In this document: positions 1 through 7,650 of the stretch, in pieces | Layout: each line of letters begins with the position of its first letter | Numbering within the stretch: the stretch's first letter is position 1 | Made by a program: the position numbers and the translations under genes | Assembly (NCBI GenBank): GCA_963754285.1 | Contig: CAVWFN010000007.1 | Location: 1,090,194-1,154,193 of the forward strand | Source of the DNA: RYN-133 sp963754285 | GTDB taxonomy: Bacteria; Actinomycetota; Actinomycetes; Mycobacteriales; Jatrophihabitantaceae | Length of the DNA stretch: 64,000 nucleotides | Direction: 5' to 3' | Notes under the pieces: generated by a model | Databases searched by the model: none | Seen by the model: only the letters and a program-made list of their open reading frames with translations | Told to the model about the DNA's origin: nothing

Positions 1-2
1 TC

Positions 3-167
3 CGCGCGATCGAGGACGTCTCGGCCGCCGTGCTGGACGGCGCCGTCGGTGTCGGTGACGACCGCGGACTGCCGCTGACGCACTACCCGCTCGACGTGGC
101 GAGCCAAGCACATGCCGCTGTCGAGGGCGGCGCGGTCGGCAAGGTGCTGATCGACGTCGTGCCCTGA
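3..167 (+). CDS. C-terminal end of a zinc-type alcohol dehydrogenase / NADPH:quinone reductase (partial)
   Basis: The window opens inside a gene; 54 codons followed by TGA at 165-167 are visible. The end of the protein, with a His-x-x-Val-Glu-x-x-x-x-Gly-Lys-x-x-Leu pattern (AHAAVEGGAVGKVLIDV), is the usual closing helix and strand of medium-chain dehydrogenase/quinone reductases, where the Gly-Lys-Val segment ends the fold. The catalytic and nucleotide-binding parts lie outside the window, so substrate and cofactor cannot be judged. The family call rests on this short tail only. Confidence 0.55.
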   Translation, partial: RAIEDVSAAVLDGAVGVGDDRGLPLTHYPLDVASQAHAAVEGGAVGKVLIDVVP

Positions 168-257
168 CGCGGCGCCGATCTGCCCGGCGGCTTCGCTGCG
201 ACGTCGGGGACGAACGGGGCTACCGTAATCAACAAGATCCGACATCGGGAGCCAGCA

Positions 258-410
258 ATGGGATTCGTCGCCCTAGGCGCATTCGCGGTCATCTTCTACG
301 CGACCGAGCGGGTCACCGCGCGCGTGCGCAGCGCCCGCCTGCAGCACCGTCGCGCCAACGCGGCGTACCCGATCAACGACAACGACCCGATCGGACGCAC
401 CGTCGTCTGA
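258..410 (+). CDS. small single-pass membrane protein of unknown function
   Basis: A 50-residue reading frame starts at ATG 258 with GGGAG 7-8 nt upstream. The first 15 residues are hydrophobic (GFVALGAFAVIFYA) and could form one short membrane segment or anchor; the rest is Arg-rich followed by a polar NDNDPIG tail. No family is recognised. It follows the quinone reductase-like gene by 90 bp and is followed by a perfect hairpin at 441-467, so it could be a short transcription unit of its own. Support comes from the ribosome-binding site and composition; it may still be a chance frame. Confidence 0.4.
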   Translation: MGFVALGAFAVIFYATERVTARVRSARLQHRRANAAYPINDNDPIGRTVV

Positions 411-440
411 GCTCGCGGTCGTGCGGATCGCGCACGGTCA

Positions 441-467
441 CTGGCCCTCGTTCGCTCCGAGGGCCAG
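441..467. terminator. perfect 10-bp hairpin, loop carries the GAGCGAA motif
   Basis: CTGGCCCTCG (441-450) pairs perfectly with CGAGGGCCAG (458-467) around a 7-nt loop. It follows the small gene ending at 410 and could end its transcript, although there is no T-run. On the minus strand the loop reads GAGCGAA, the same core as in hairpins at 6275-6298 and 28008-28030, so it may be a dispersed repeat used as a terminator. Confidence 0.45.
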
Positions 468-712
468 GATGGTGGCGTCATGATTGGCGCGGCGATCTAG
501 ACGCGGACGGGCGAGGCCGTAGCGACCGACCCGCGGGTCGCCCACCAGCTTGACCGACGTACACACCCGCCGCCGTGTCCGTGCAGGTCAAGGCCGACGC
601 TGCACGCGCTGTGGCACGACGGCGACACGGTCTCGTTCGCACCGCTCATGATCAGCACCCGGGGTCGGCGTTCGGAGTAATCGTCGACGTCCCGCAGGTG
701 AACGGAACACGA

Positions 713-725
713 TGTAGCTGTTACA
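713..725. promoter_or_regulatory. short inverted repeat upstream of the MarR gene
   Basis: TGTA (713-716) and TACA (722-725) form an inverted repeat with a 5-nt spacer, 40 bp before the GTG start of the MarR-family gene. MarR proteins often bind palindromes in their own promoter. Four-base arms are easily found by chance, so this is only a candidate operator. Confidence 0.2.
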
Positions 726-764
726 GTCGCCCGCGTTTGTCCGCCAAGATCGTGAGGGAGCGTT

Positions 765-1214
765 GTGGAGGCGAGCAGTCAGTCCGACGAAAGCACGTTG
801 GACGCAATTCGCATCCTCGACCTCGCCACCTCACGGCACCGATCGGCACTTGCGGCGGACTGGGGAATCACTGTCACCGACTCGCTGGTGTTGAGCAATC
901 TCGCGACTGCCGGTGGGCAGATGACGCCGCGCGATCTCGGCCGCCGCCTGATGCTGAGCTCCGGCACGCTGACGACGATGGTGGATCGGCTGGCCGCAGG
1001 CGGTTACGTCGTCCGCGTGGCGCACCCGCATGACCGGCGCAGCCTGCTGGTGCGGCTCACCGACAAGGGCCGCGAGGTCCTGACCCACAGCGCCAGACTG
1101 CTGAGCGGCGCGCTCGACGAAGCGTTGCCCGACGCCGGACGCACTCAGCTCACGACAACGCTCCACGCGATCGCCGCGGCGATCGAGAAGCTGACCGCGG
1201 CGATGCGTTCCTGA
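765..1214 (+). CDS. MarR-family transcriptional regulator
   Basis: This 149-residue protein has the length and layout of MarR repressors: an N-terminal helix, then a winged helix-turn-helix. Residues about 50-100 carry the recognition helix (GRRLMLSSGTLTTMVDRLA) and the wing with the conserved D-R-R-S core (HPHDRRSLLVRLTDKG). The C-terminal helix would make the dimer interface. The start is GTG at 765 with AGGGAG 6-8 nt upstream. It is transcribed away from the quinone reductase-like gene and converges on the DinB gene, so its target is not obvious. Ligand unknown. Confidence 0.85.
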   Translation: MEASSQSDESTLDAIRILDLATSRHRSALAADWGITVTDSLVLSNLATAGGQMTPRDLGRRLMLSSGTLTTMVDRLAAGGYVVRVAHPHDRRSLLVRLTDKGREVLTHSARLLSGALDEALPDAGRTQLTTTLHAIAAAIEKLTAAMRS

Positions 1215-1235
1215 GGGAGTGAGCCGTCCGCGTGG

Positions 1236-1733
1236 TCAGAGCAGGCCGCGCACGAACGCGGCCTGTCCGACGTGCTGCAGGTCGTCGTTGACGACGCTGA
1301 TCAACCGCACGCCGAGCGTGACCGGCGGATCCCAGTCCTCGTCGACCACGCGATCGAGGTCCGCGCCGCTCAGCGTGCCGAGGTAGTCGAGCGTCTGCTC
1401 GTGCACGGCGTCGTAGTAACCCAGCAGCAGCTGTGCTGGTGCTCGCACGGCCGCGACCTCGTCCGAGCTGTGTCCGTAGCCGTGCTCGCTCGGGTCGAAC
1501 GGCAGGCCGAACCGCTCGACCCAGCCGTCGGCGATCCAGACCTGCTCGCGCTCGGCGACGCCGGCGACGTGGTCGTCCTGAACGCGGGTCAGATGCCACA
1601 CGAGCCACGCGATCGAGTTGGCGCGTCCGTCGATGCGATGGGCGAGTTGGTCGTCGGTCAGCCCGGACACCGTGTTGTGCACCGACCCCTTGATGCGGTC
1701 GAACATGTCGGCAAGCACCTCGGCCTCGTTCAT
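1236..1733 (-). CDS. DinB superfamily protein (mycothiol S-transferase-like fold)
   Basis: A 165-residue protein with the DinB/DUF664 four-helix pattern: an HRIDGRANSIAWLVWHLTRVQD segment is the typical helix carrying the first metal-ligand His, and LISVVNDDLQHVGQAAFVR near the C-terminus carries the last His. In actinobacteria this fold hosts mycothiol- or bacillithiol-dependent transferases and isomerases, but most members are uncharacterised. The ATG at 1733 overlaps the TetR stop codon in an ATGA arrangement, so it is translated as the last gene of the leftward PaaI-TetR-DinB operon. A role tied to phenylacetate use is possible from context but not shown. Confidence 0.8.
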   Translation of the reverse strand: MNEAEVLADMFDRIKGSVHNTVSGLTDDQLAHRIDGRANSIAWLVWHLTRVQDDHVAGVAEREQVWIADGWVERFGLPFDPSEHGYGHSSDEVAAVRAPAQLLLGYYDAVHEQTLDYLGTLSGADLDRVVDEDWDPPVTLGVRLISVVNDDLQHVGQAAFVRGLL

Positions 1734-2320
1734 CGCCCGTCCTCTCGTTGGCGCAAACCGTGGAACGCGATCGCGCACACGGAATCGGCAAGGTCCGAAT
1801 GCGCCGGTCGGTACCACTCGATCAACGAGTTCACCATGCCGAACAGAAGTCGGGCCGTGACACCCGGGTCGACGTCGGGACGGATGTCGCCATCGGCTTC
1901 GGCCTGGCGCACGAGCCCGGCGACGTAGCGGTCGAACTGTCGTCGGCGTTGCAGCGCGGCGCGCTCGACCTCGGTGTTGCCGCGGGCACGGAGCAGCAGA
2001 GTGACGTACGGCAACCGATCCTGCAGCACCTCGACACTGGCTCTCACCAGATGCTCGAGCTTGTCGATCGCGGGCGCATCGAGGCGGCGGGTGCGGTCGA
2101 GGGCGTCGAACAGGCCGTCGAGCGCGCGTTCCATCGCCATCCGCAGCAAGGCGTCCTTGCTCGTCACGTGGTGATAGATCGCCGACTTGCTGATGCCGAG
2201 GCGCTGCGACAGGTCCTCCATGGACGTGCCGTCGTAGCCGCGTTCGTTGAAGACCGTGACCGCGACCGTGAGCAGCGACTCGAGGTCATAGCCGGGACGG
2301 CCGCGGCGCGTGGCGGTCAC
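1730..2320 (-). CDS. paaR: TetR-family repressor, probable PaaR of the phenylacetate cluster
   Basis: The 196-residue protein has an N-terminal TetR DNA-binding domain at about residues 10-55 (helix-turn-helix around SQRLGISKSAIYHHV) followed by the all-helical ligand-binding domain. It starts at GTG 2320, overlapping the stop of the thioesterase gene as GTGA. It lies directly beside the paaZ-K operon and is transcribed away from it, with a palindrome at 2740-2759 between the two units. In actinobacteria and other bacteria TetR-type PaaR repressors use phenylacetyl-CoA as inducer; that role is inferred here from position, not from a ligand signature. The symbol is therefore tentative. Confidence 0.8.
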   Translation of the reverse strand: MTATRRGRPGYDLESLLTVAVTVFNERGYDGTSMEDLSQRLGISKSAIYHHVTSKDALLRMAMERALDGLFDALDRTRRLDAPAIDKLEHLVRASVEVLQDRLPYVTLLLRARGNTEVERAALQRRRQFDRYVAGLVRQAEADGDIRPDVDPGVTARLLFGMVNSLIEWYRPAHSDLADSVCAIAFHGLRQREDGR

Positions 2321-2724
2321 TTGCTGCTGCTGATCCGGTGCGACCGGCCGCGGAACTCGGCCACGACCTCGTCCCCGCGGCGCACGGTGACGTCGTAGAT
2401 GCCGTTGCGGCCGAAGGACGTGCGCAGCTGTGCCGTCGCGGTGAGCTCGTCGCCGAGGCGGGCCGACGTGATGAAGGTGATGTCGGCGCCGGCGGCCACG
2501 GTCGGTGCAGCGACGCTGTTGCAGGCCGCGGCGAAGGCGGTGTCGGCGAGCGCGAACACCAGGCCGCCGTGGGCCAGCTCGTAGCCGTTGACCATGTCGG
2601 CACGCACTGTCATCCGCGCGTGCGCCTGGCCGTCGCCCCACGAGTCGACCACGATGCCGAGGCTGCGCGACGCCTCGTCCGAGGCAATCATCACTGTGAC
2701 CGGGTCACTCTGGCGCTCCACCAC
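2317..2724 (-). CDS. paaI: PaaI-type hotdog-fold acyl-CoA thioesterase
   Basis: A 135-residue single hotdog domain. The sequence NGYELAHGGLVFALADTAFA is the PaaI signature: the conserved HGG loop followed by the long hotdog helix with the Asp that places the catalytic water. In the pathway PaaI hydrolyses ring-hydroxylated or epoxidised CoA esters that accumulate when the route stalls, freeing CoA. The GTG start at 2724 is 15 bp from the palindrome at 2740-2759, so it should be controlled by the same repressor as paaZ. It is first in an overlapping leftward operon with the TetR and DinB genes. Confidence 0.88.
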   Translation of the reverse strand: MVERQSDPVTVMIASDEASRSLGIVVDSWGDGQAHARMTVRADMVNGYELAHGGLVFALADTAFAAACNSVAAPTVAAGADITFITSARLGDELTATAQLRTSFGRNGIYDVTVRRGDEVVAEFRGRSHRISSSK

Positions 2725-2739
2725 GCTGGCAGGATAACC

Positions 2740-2759
2740 TACCGAACGAACGGTCAGTA
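2740..2759. promoter_or_regulatory. probable PaaR operator between paaI and paaZ
   Basis: TACCGAACGAACGGTCAGTA is an imperfect 20-bp palindrome with 7 of 10 positions matching. It sits in the 52-bp divergent gap, 15 bp from the paaI start and 17 bp from the paaZ start, where a bound TetR dimer would block both promoters. The ACCGNNCG..CGGT core resembles TetR-family operators of CoA-ester-responsive repressors. Binding is inferred. Confidence 0.6.
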
Positions 2760-2776
2760 ATTATTCGAGGAAGTCG

Positions 2777-4810
2777 GTGACGATGACGGTTCTGCGCAGC
2801 TACGTCGGTGGCAATTGGGTGACTCCGGACGACGAGGGAACTCCCGTCCACGATGCGGTGACCGGTGTCGAGGTCGCGCGCGTGTCGACCAAGGGCATCG
2901 ACATGCAGGCGGCGCTCGAGCACGGTCGATCGGTCGGCGGTCCGGCCTTGCGCGACCTGACCTTCCACCAGCGCGCGGCGCTGCTCAAGGCACTCGGCGG
3001 GGTGCTGCGCGAGCATCGCGAGGAGCTCTACGAGCTGTCAGCGCGCACCGGCGCGACGCTGTTCGACTCGCGCTTCGACATCGACGGCGGGATCGGCGTC
3101 GTCCTCAGCTACGCGAGCAAGGCCAAGCGCGAGCTGCCGAACGAATCGATCTACGTCGAGGGTGCGCCCGAACCGCTGGGCAGGGGCGGGCAGTTCCTCG
3201 GTCAGCACATCCTCTCGCCGTTGCGTGGCGTCGCCGTCCAGATCAACGCCTTCAACTTCCCTGTGTGGGGGCCACTGGAGAAGTTCGCCCCGGCCTTCAT
3301 CGCGGGCGTGCCGTCGCTGATCAAGCCGGCGTCGCAGACCGCCTACCTCACTTCGCGCATGGTCGAACTGATCGTCGAGTCGGGCCTGCTGCCCGAGGGG
3401 TCGCTGCAGTACGTGTGCGGCAACGCCGGCGACCTGCTCGATCATCTGCAGGAACAAGACCTGGTCGGCTTCACCGGCTCGGCGTCGACGGCCCAGCGAC
3501 TGCGCTCGCATCCGGTGATCGTGTCGCGCGCCGTGCGGTTCAACGCCGAAGCCGACTCGCTGAACTGCTCGATCCTCGGCCCTGACGCGACGGCAGGCAC
3601 TGCGGAGTTCGACCTCTACGTCAAGCAGCTGCTGCAGGAGATGACGGTCAAGGCCGGCCAGAAGTGCACTGCCATCCGCCGCGCGTTCGTCCCGACCGGC
3701 CTCGTCGACGACGTGGTCGACGCGCTGCAGGCGAAGCTCGCCAAGGTGACGGTCGGCAATCCCTCCGCCGAAGGCGTGCGCATGGGCGCGCTGGCCAGCC
3801 TCGAACAGCGCGAAGAGGTGCGCCGCTCGCTCAAGGCGCTCCAGTCGGTGGCGAAGGTCGTGTACGGCGACCCGGAGCACGTCGACGTGATCGACGCCGA
3901 CGCTGAGCGCGGCGCGTTCATCTCGCCGATCCTGCTGCGCGCTGACGACGCAGCGGCCGAGGAACTGCATTCGGTCGAGGCCTTCGGGCCGGTGTCGAGC
4001 GTGATCGGCTACCGCGACGCCGCCGATGTCATCGACCTCGCCGCCCGCGGGCGCGGCAGCCTCGCCGGCTCGATCGTCACCGGCGACACCGACTTCGCCC
4101 GCGAGGTCGTGCTCGGTGTCGCGCCCTGGCACGGACGGCTGCTCGTACTCGACCAGGACGACGCCGCCGAGTCGACCGGACACGGCTCGCCGATGCCGAT
4201 GCTCGTGCACGGCGGTCCCGGACGGGCCGGCGGCGGCGAGGAGCTCGGCGGCATCCGCGGCGTGCTGCACCACATGCAGCGCACCGCCGTCCAGGCCTCA
4301 CCGACAGTGCTCGGCGCGGTCACCAACCGATGGGTGACCGGAGCCTCGCGCAGCGAGGGTGAGCACCCGTTCCGCAAGTCACTCGAGACGCTGCGCCTCG
4401 GCGACACCGTCGTCGGCGGTCCGCGCACCGTGACGCTCGAGGACATCGAGCACTTCGCCGAGTTCACCGGCGACACGTTCTACGCCCACATGGACGAGGA
4501 AGCTGCCCGCGCGAACCCGTTCTTCGACGGCCGCGTCGCGCACGGCTATCTCATCGTGTCGTTGGCGGCCGGGTTGTTCGTGCAGCCCGACCCGGGCCCG
4601 GTGCTGGCCAACTACGGCGTCGACAACCTGCGCTTCCTGACGCCGGTCTACCCCGGTGACGAACTGACCGTGACGCTGACCTGCAAGCAGATCAGCCCGC
4701 GCGAGGGCGAATACGGCGAGGTGCGTTGGGACGCCGACGTGACGAAGCAGGACGGCTCGTCGGTCGCCAAGTACGACGTGCTGACCATGGTTGCGAAGGT
4801 TTGGGAATGA
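2777..4810 (+). CDS. paaZ: bifunctional oxepin-CoA hydrolase / semialdehyde dehydrogenase PaaZ
   Basis: The 677-residue fusion protein opens the ring of oxepin-CoA and oxidises the resulting 3-oxo-5,6-dehydrosuberyl-CoA semialdehyde. Residues 1 to about 520 form the aldehyde dehydrogenase, with Cys297 in GQKCTAIRR and Glu258 in FNAEADS corresponding to E. coli Cys295 and Glu256. Residues from about 535 form a MaoC-type hotdog hydratase, with Asp566 and His571 (GDTFYAH) matching E. coli Asp561 and His566. Both active sites look intact. GTG 2777 is preceded by GAGGAAG; ATG 2783 is an alternative start. The stop overlaps paaA as ATGA, so the two are translationally coupled. Confidence 0.95.
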   Translation: MTMTVLRSYVGGNWVTPDDEGTPVHDAVTGVEVARVSTKGIDMQAALEHGRSVGGPALRDLTFHQRAALLKALGGVLREHREELYELSARTGATLFDSRFDIDGGIGVVLSYASKAKRELPNESIYVEGAPEPLGRGGQFLGQHILSPLRGVAVQINAFNFPVWGPLEKFAPAFIAGVPSLIKPASQTAYLTSRMVELIVESGLLPEGSLQYVCGNAGDLLDHLQEQDLVGFTGSASTAQRLRSHPVIVSRAVRFNAEADSLNCSILGPDATAGTAEFDLYVKQLLQEMTVKAGQKCTAIRRAFVPTGLVDDVVDALQAKLAKVTVGNPSAEGVRMGALASLEQREEVRRSLKALQSVAKVVYGDPEHVDVIDADAERGAFISPILLRADDAAAEELHSVEAFGPVSSVIGYRDAADVIDLAARGRGSLAGSIVTGDTDFAREVVLGVAPWHGRLLVLDQDDAAESTGHGSPMPMLVHGGPGRAGGGEELGGIRGVLHHMQRTAVQASPTVLGAVTNRWVTGASRSEGEHPFRKSLETLRLGDTVVGGPRTVTLEDIEHFAEFTGDTFYAHMDEEAARANPFFDGRVAHGYLIVSLAAGLFVQPDPGPVLANYGVDNLRFLTPVYPGDELTVTLTCKQISPREGEYGEVRWDADVTKQDGSSVAKYDVLTMVAKVWE

Positions 4811-5850
4811 CCGAAACACTGGAATCCCATTTCGACGAGACGATCGACCACGACCGTCGCATCGAACCGCGCGACTGGATGCCCGACGCGTATCGCAAGA
4901 CGATGATCCGGCAGATCGCGCAGCACGCGCACTCCGAGATCATCGGCATGCAGCCCGAGGGAAACTGGATCACGCGCGCTCCGTCCCTACGGCGTAAGGC
5001 GATTCTCATCGCCAAGGTGCAGGACGAGGCCGGCCACGGCATGTACCTGTACTCGGCCGCCGAGACGCTCGGTGCCGATCGGGCCGAGCTCACCGACATG
5101 CTGATCAGCGGTCGGCAGAAGTACTCGTCGATCTTCAACTACCCGACGCTGACCTACGCCGACGTCGGCGTGATCGGCTGGCTCGTCGACGGTGCGGCGA
5201 TCTGCAATCAGGTGCCGCTGTGCCGATCGTCGTACGGCCCCTATGCACGCTCGATGATCCGCATCTGCAAGGAAGAGTCGTTCCACCAGCGGCAGGGCTA
5301 CGAACTGCTGATGACGATGATGCGCGGCACCGATGACCAGCGGCAGATGGTGCAGGACGCGACGAATCGGTTCTGGTGGCCGTCGCTGATGATGTTCGGC
5401 CCGCCCGACGACCAGTCGCCGAACACCGAACAGTCGATGGCATGGGGCATCAAGCGGCACACCAACGACGAGTTGCGGCAACGCTACGTCGACATGACCG
5501 TGCCGCAGGCCGAGAAGCTCGGCGTGACCTTGCCGGACGACCAGTTGCGCTGGAACGAAGCGCGCGGCCACTACGACTTCGGCCCCGTCGACTGGGACGA
5601 GTTCACGGCGGTCGTGAAGGGCAACGGGCCGTGCAACACCCAACGCATCGAGCATCGCCGCCGCGCCCACGACGACGGCGCCTGGGTCCGCGAAGCCGCC
5701 GCCGCCCACGCCGCGAAGGCGCGCCCTTTCCCCGCCAGTGCTCGCTCTGGCCCGTCCGAACCGACCACCAGCGGGGAAACCCTCGGCTCTTTCCCCGCCA
5801 GTGCTCGCTCTGGCCCGTCCGAACCGACCACCAGCGGGGAAAGGCCGTGA
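4807..5850 (+). CDS. paaA: 1,2-phenylacetyl-CoA epoxidase, catalytic subunit PaaA
   Basis: PaaA is the diiron oxygenase subunit that epoxidises the ring of phenylacetyl-CoA. Iron-ligand motifs are present: Asp73-Glu74 to His77 (DEAGHG) and Glu156-Glu157 to His160 (EESFH), with further Glu residues in the N-terminal helix pair. The first 300 residues match the usual protein. Residues 308-346 are an extra tail made by translating two identical 53-bp palindromic repeats (5727-5779 and 5790-5842), giving a duplicated FPASARSGPSEPTTSGE segment. The start overlaps paaZ (ATGA) and the stop overlaps the paaB GTG. The tail probably lies outside the folded subunit. Confidence 0.94.
   Translation: MTETLESHFDETIDHDRRIEPRDWMPDAYRKTMIRQIAQHAHSEIIGMQPEGNWITRAPSLRRKAILIAKVQDEAGHGMYLYSAAETLGADRAELTDMLISGRQKYSSIFNYPTLTYADVGVIGWLVDGAAICNQVPLCRSSYGPYARSMIRICKEESFHQRQGYELLMTMMRGTDDQRQMVQDATNRFWWPSLMMFGPPDDQSPNTEQSMAWGIKRHTNDELRQRYVDMTVPQAEKLGVTLPDDQLRWNEARGHYDFGPVDWDEFTAVVKGNGPCNTQRIEHRRRAHDDGAWVREAAAAHAAKARPFPASARSGPSEPTTSGETLGSFPASARSGPSEPTTSGERP
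5727..5842. repeat. two identical 53-bp palindromic repeats inside the 3' end of paaA
   Basis: Two 53-bp copies (5727-5779 and 5790-5842) are identical and separated by 10 bp. Each is bounded by perfect 9-bp inverted arms, TTTCCCCGC and GCGGGGAAA, so each can fold into a hairpin; together they can also pair across copies. This resembles a REP-type palindromic element that landed, and duplicated, within the end of a coding region while leaving the frame open to a stop that still overlaps paaB. Confidence 0.85.
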
Positions 5851-6204
5851 CCGGGTTTACGGCCGAGGGCGGCCACGGCGCGGTTCCGACGGACGGGGTG
5901 CCGGCCGCGCCGAATCACGTCCGATCGACTTGGCCGCTGTACGAGGTCTTTCTTCGCGGGCAAGCGCGGACTGAACCACGTCCACGTCGGGTCGTTGCAC
6001 GCGGCCGATGCGCAGATGGCGTTGCACCATGCGCGCGACCTGTACACGCGGCGCAACGAAGGCGTGAGCATCTGGGTGGTCGCGGCCAATGACATCACCG
6101 CGAGCAGTCCGGACGAGAAGGATCCGTTCTTCGATCCGGCCGGCGACAAGGTGTACCGGCACCCGACGTTCTACGCCATCCCCGACGACGTCCCGCACAT
6201 GTGA
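5847..6204 (+). pseudogene. paaB: 1,2-phenylacetyl-CoA epoxidase subunit PaaB, frame broken by one base
   Basis: PaaB is the small structural subunit that bridges PaaA and PaaC in the epoxidase. The reading starts at GTG 5847, overlapping the paaA stop, and gives WPLYEVFLRG, a hallmark near the PaaB N-terminus. At 5958-5961 (GGGC) the frame shifts by +1; in the new frame the typical sequence continues (KRGLNHVHVGSLHAAD, then SPDEKDPFF and a C-terminal IPDDVPHM) to TGA at 6202-6204. Removing one G restores a complete protein of about 118 residues. The rest is fully conserved, so a sequence error is more likely than a dead gene. Confidence 0.85.
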
Positions 6205-6274
6205 CGCCGATGAGCGCTCGCGCGAAGAGCCAGAAACACAGTCCGCGACGTAAGGAGCGGATGAGACCGACTAT

Positions 6275-6298
6275 GGGCCCGAGCGAAGCGAGCGGCCC
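6275..6298. repeat. GAGCGAA-loop hairpin upstream of paaC
   Basis: GGGCC (6275-6279) pairs with GGCCC (6294-6298) around a loop containing GAGCGAAGCGAG. It lies in the only sizeable gap of the paa operon, between paaB and paaC, 13 bp before the paaC start and just upstream of its GGGAGGG ribosome-binding site. The loop core recurs at 441-467 and 28008-28030. It might attenuate or stabilise the message at this point. Confidence 0.45.
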
Positions 6299-6310
6299 CA
6301 GGGAGGGCGA

Positions 6311-7171
6311 ATGAACGACGACGCTGATACTCCTTACAGCCATCTCGCCGACGACGGTGACGACCACCGGTGGGCCTACGGCACCGGCTTCACCGATCCG
6401 CTCGACGGCGTCGACACGTCCATTCCGTCCGGCGTCGACCCGCAGGCGCTCGCGGCGTATTGCCTCATGCTCGGTGACGACGCGCTGATCTACTCGCACC
6501 GGCTGCAGCAGTGGATGACGCGGATGCCGGAACTCGAGGAAGAGACCGCGCTGGCGAACATCGCCCTCGACCTGCTCGGGCAGGCTCGCATGCTGTTGGC
6601 GCGCGCCGCCTCGATCGAGAACACCACCGAGGACAAGCTCGCGTTCTTCCGCGCCGAGAACGAGTACCGCAACGTGCGCCTCGTCGAGCCACTCGACGAC
6701 GACTTCGCCGAACTCGTTGCACGGCTGCTGATCTTCAGTACGTGGCGGCTCGGCCTGTTCGAGCGGCTGTGCACCTCGCGCGACCCGGTGCTGGCAGCAA
6801 TCGCCGGCAAGGGCGTCAAGGAGCTGACGTACCACCGTGATTACGCGGCGCAATGGGTGGTGCGTCTCGGCGACGGCACCGACTATTCGCGCGCGAAGAT
6901 CCAGACCGCGCTCGGTGTCGTCTGGCCGCTGGTCGACGAACTGTTCGTGCCCGCCGCCGACCCGGCGCTCGAGGCAATTCTCGATCGCGCCGAGTTCGAC
7001 GTGGTCATCGACACCGTGCTGGCGACCGCCACGCTCGAACGTCCCAGTCAGGGGGCGCGTGGCGCGGTCGGCGGACGCACCGGCCGCGACGGCGTGCACA
7101 CCGAGGCGCTCGGCTACGTGCTCGCCGAACTCCAGTCGATCGCGCGCAACTATCCGGACGCCGAATGGTGA
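6311..7171 (+). CDS. paaC: 1,2-phenylacetyl-CoA epoxidase subunit PaaC
   Basis: PaaC is the non-catalytic, ferritin-like partner of PaaA. The 286-residue protein has the all-helical layout, with the family segment LEEETALANIALDLLGQAR at about residues 74-92 and FFRAENEYRNVRL just after residue 115. An N-terminal extension of about 30 acidic residues precedes the core, making it slightly longer than the usual 250-270 residues. ATG 6311 has a strong GGGAGGG site. The 106-bp gap after paaB is unusual in this otherwise overlapping operon and holds a hairpin. Confidence 0.93.
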   Translation: MNDDADTPYSHLADDGDDHRWAYGTGFTDPLDGVDTSIPSGVDPQALAAYCLMLGDDALIYSHRLQQWMTRMPELEEETALANIALDLLGQARMLLARAASIENTTEDKLAFFRAENEYRNVRLVEPLDDDFAELVARLLIFSTWRLGLFERLCTSRDPVLAAIAGKGVKELTYHRDYAAQWVVRLGDGTDYSRAKIQTALGVVWPLVDELFVPAADPALEAILDRAEFDVVIDTVLATATLERPSQGARGAVGGRTGRDGVHTEALGYVLAELQSIARNYPDAEW

Positions 7172-7650
7172 GCGCCTACGCCGTCGCGGCCGCCGTGACC
7201 GATCCCGAATTGCCGCAGCTGACGCTCGAGGACCTCGGCATCCTGCGCGACGTCCACGAACAGGGCGACACCGTCACCGCGACGATCACGCCGACCTACT
7301 CAGGTTGTCCGGCCATGCGCGAGATCAGCCATGACCTGACGCATCACCTGACGCAGGCCGGCTACCGCAAGGTCGAGGTGCGCACCCAACTGGCGCCGGC
7401 CTGGACGAGCGACTGGATCACGCCGGCCGGACACGCGAAACTTGCCGCGGCCGGCATCGCACCGCCGCACAGCGCACCCCGGCGCAGCGGACCGGTGCCG
7501 CTCACGCTCGGTCGGCGTGCGTCGGTCGCCTGTCCGCGTTGCGGCTCCGCCGACACCGTCGAGACCGCCGCATTCAGCGGGACGGCGTGCAAGTCGTTGC
7601 ATCGGTGTGCCGAATGCAGCGAACCGTTCGAACACATCAAGGCGATCTGA
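7165..7650 (+). CDS. paaD: PaaD, iron-sulfur assembly-like protein of the epoxidase
   Basis: PaaD is a DUF59/MIP18-type protein with an added zinc-ribbon, needed for epoxidase activity and thought to help iron-sulfur delivery. The 161-residue protein shows the DUF59 core (DPELPQLTLEDLGILRDV and TPTYSGCPAM with its conserved Cys) and a C-terminal four-Cys ribbon, CPRCG with CKSLHRCAEC. The ATG at 7165 and a GTG at 7168 both overlap the end of paaC; ATG is taken as start. Its TGA overlaps the paaE ATG. Confidence 0.92.
   Translation: MVSAYAVAAAVTDPELPQLTLEDLGILRDVHEQGDTVTATITPTYSGCPAMREISHDLTHHLTQAGYRKVEVRTQLAPAWTSDWITPAGHAKLAAAGIAPPHSAPRRSGPVPLTLGRRASVACPRCGSADTVETAAFSGTACKSLHRCAECSEPFEHIKAI

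Larger units (their letters stand above)
411..764. other. 354-bp stretch without a convincing gene
   Basis: Between the small membrane protein and the MarR gene no frame has a good start site and protein-like composition. The stretch holds a perfect 10-bp hairpin (441-467) near its left end and, near its right end, a short inverted repeat (713-725) and the AGGGAG ribosome-binding site of the MarR gene. Frames read through the middle have the Arg/Pro-rich composition typical of chance translation of GC-rich DNA. Confidence 0.5.

Noticed and set aside
575..1033. 152-codon frame overlapping the start of the MarR gene
   Set aside because: It overlaps the MarR gene in another frame and has chance-like Arg/His/Pro composition.
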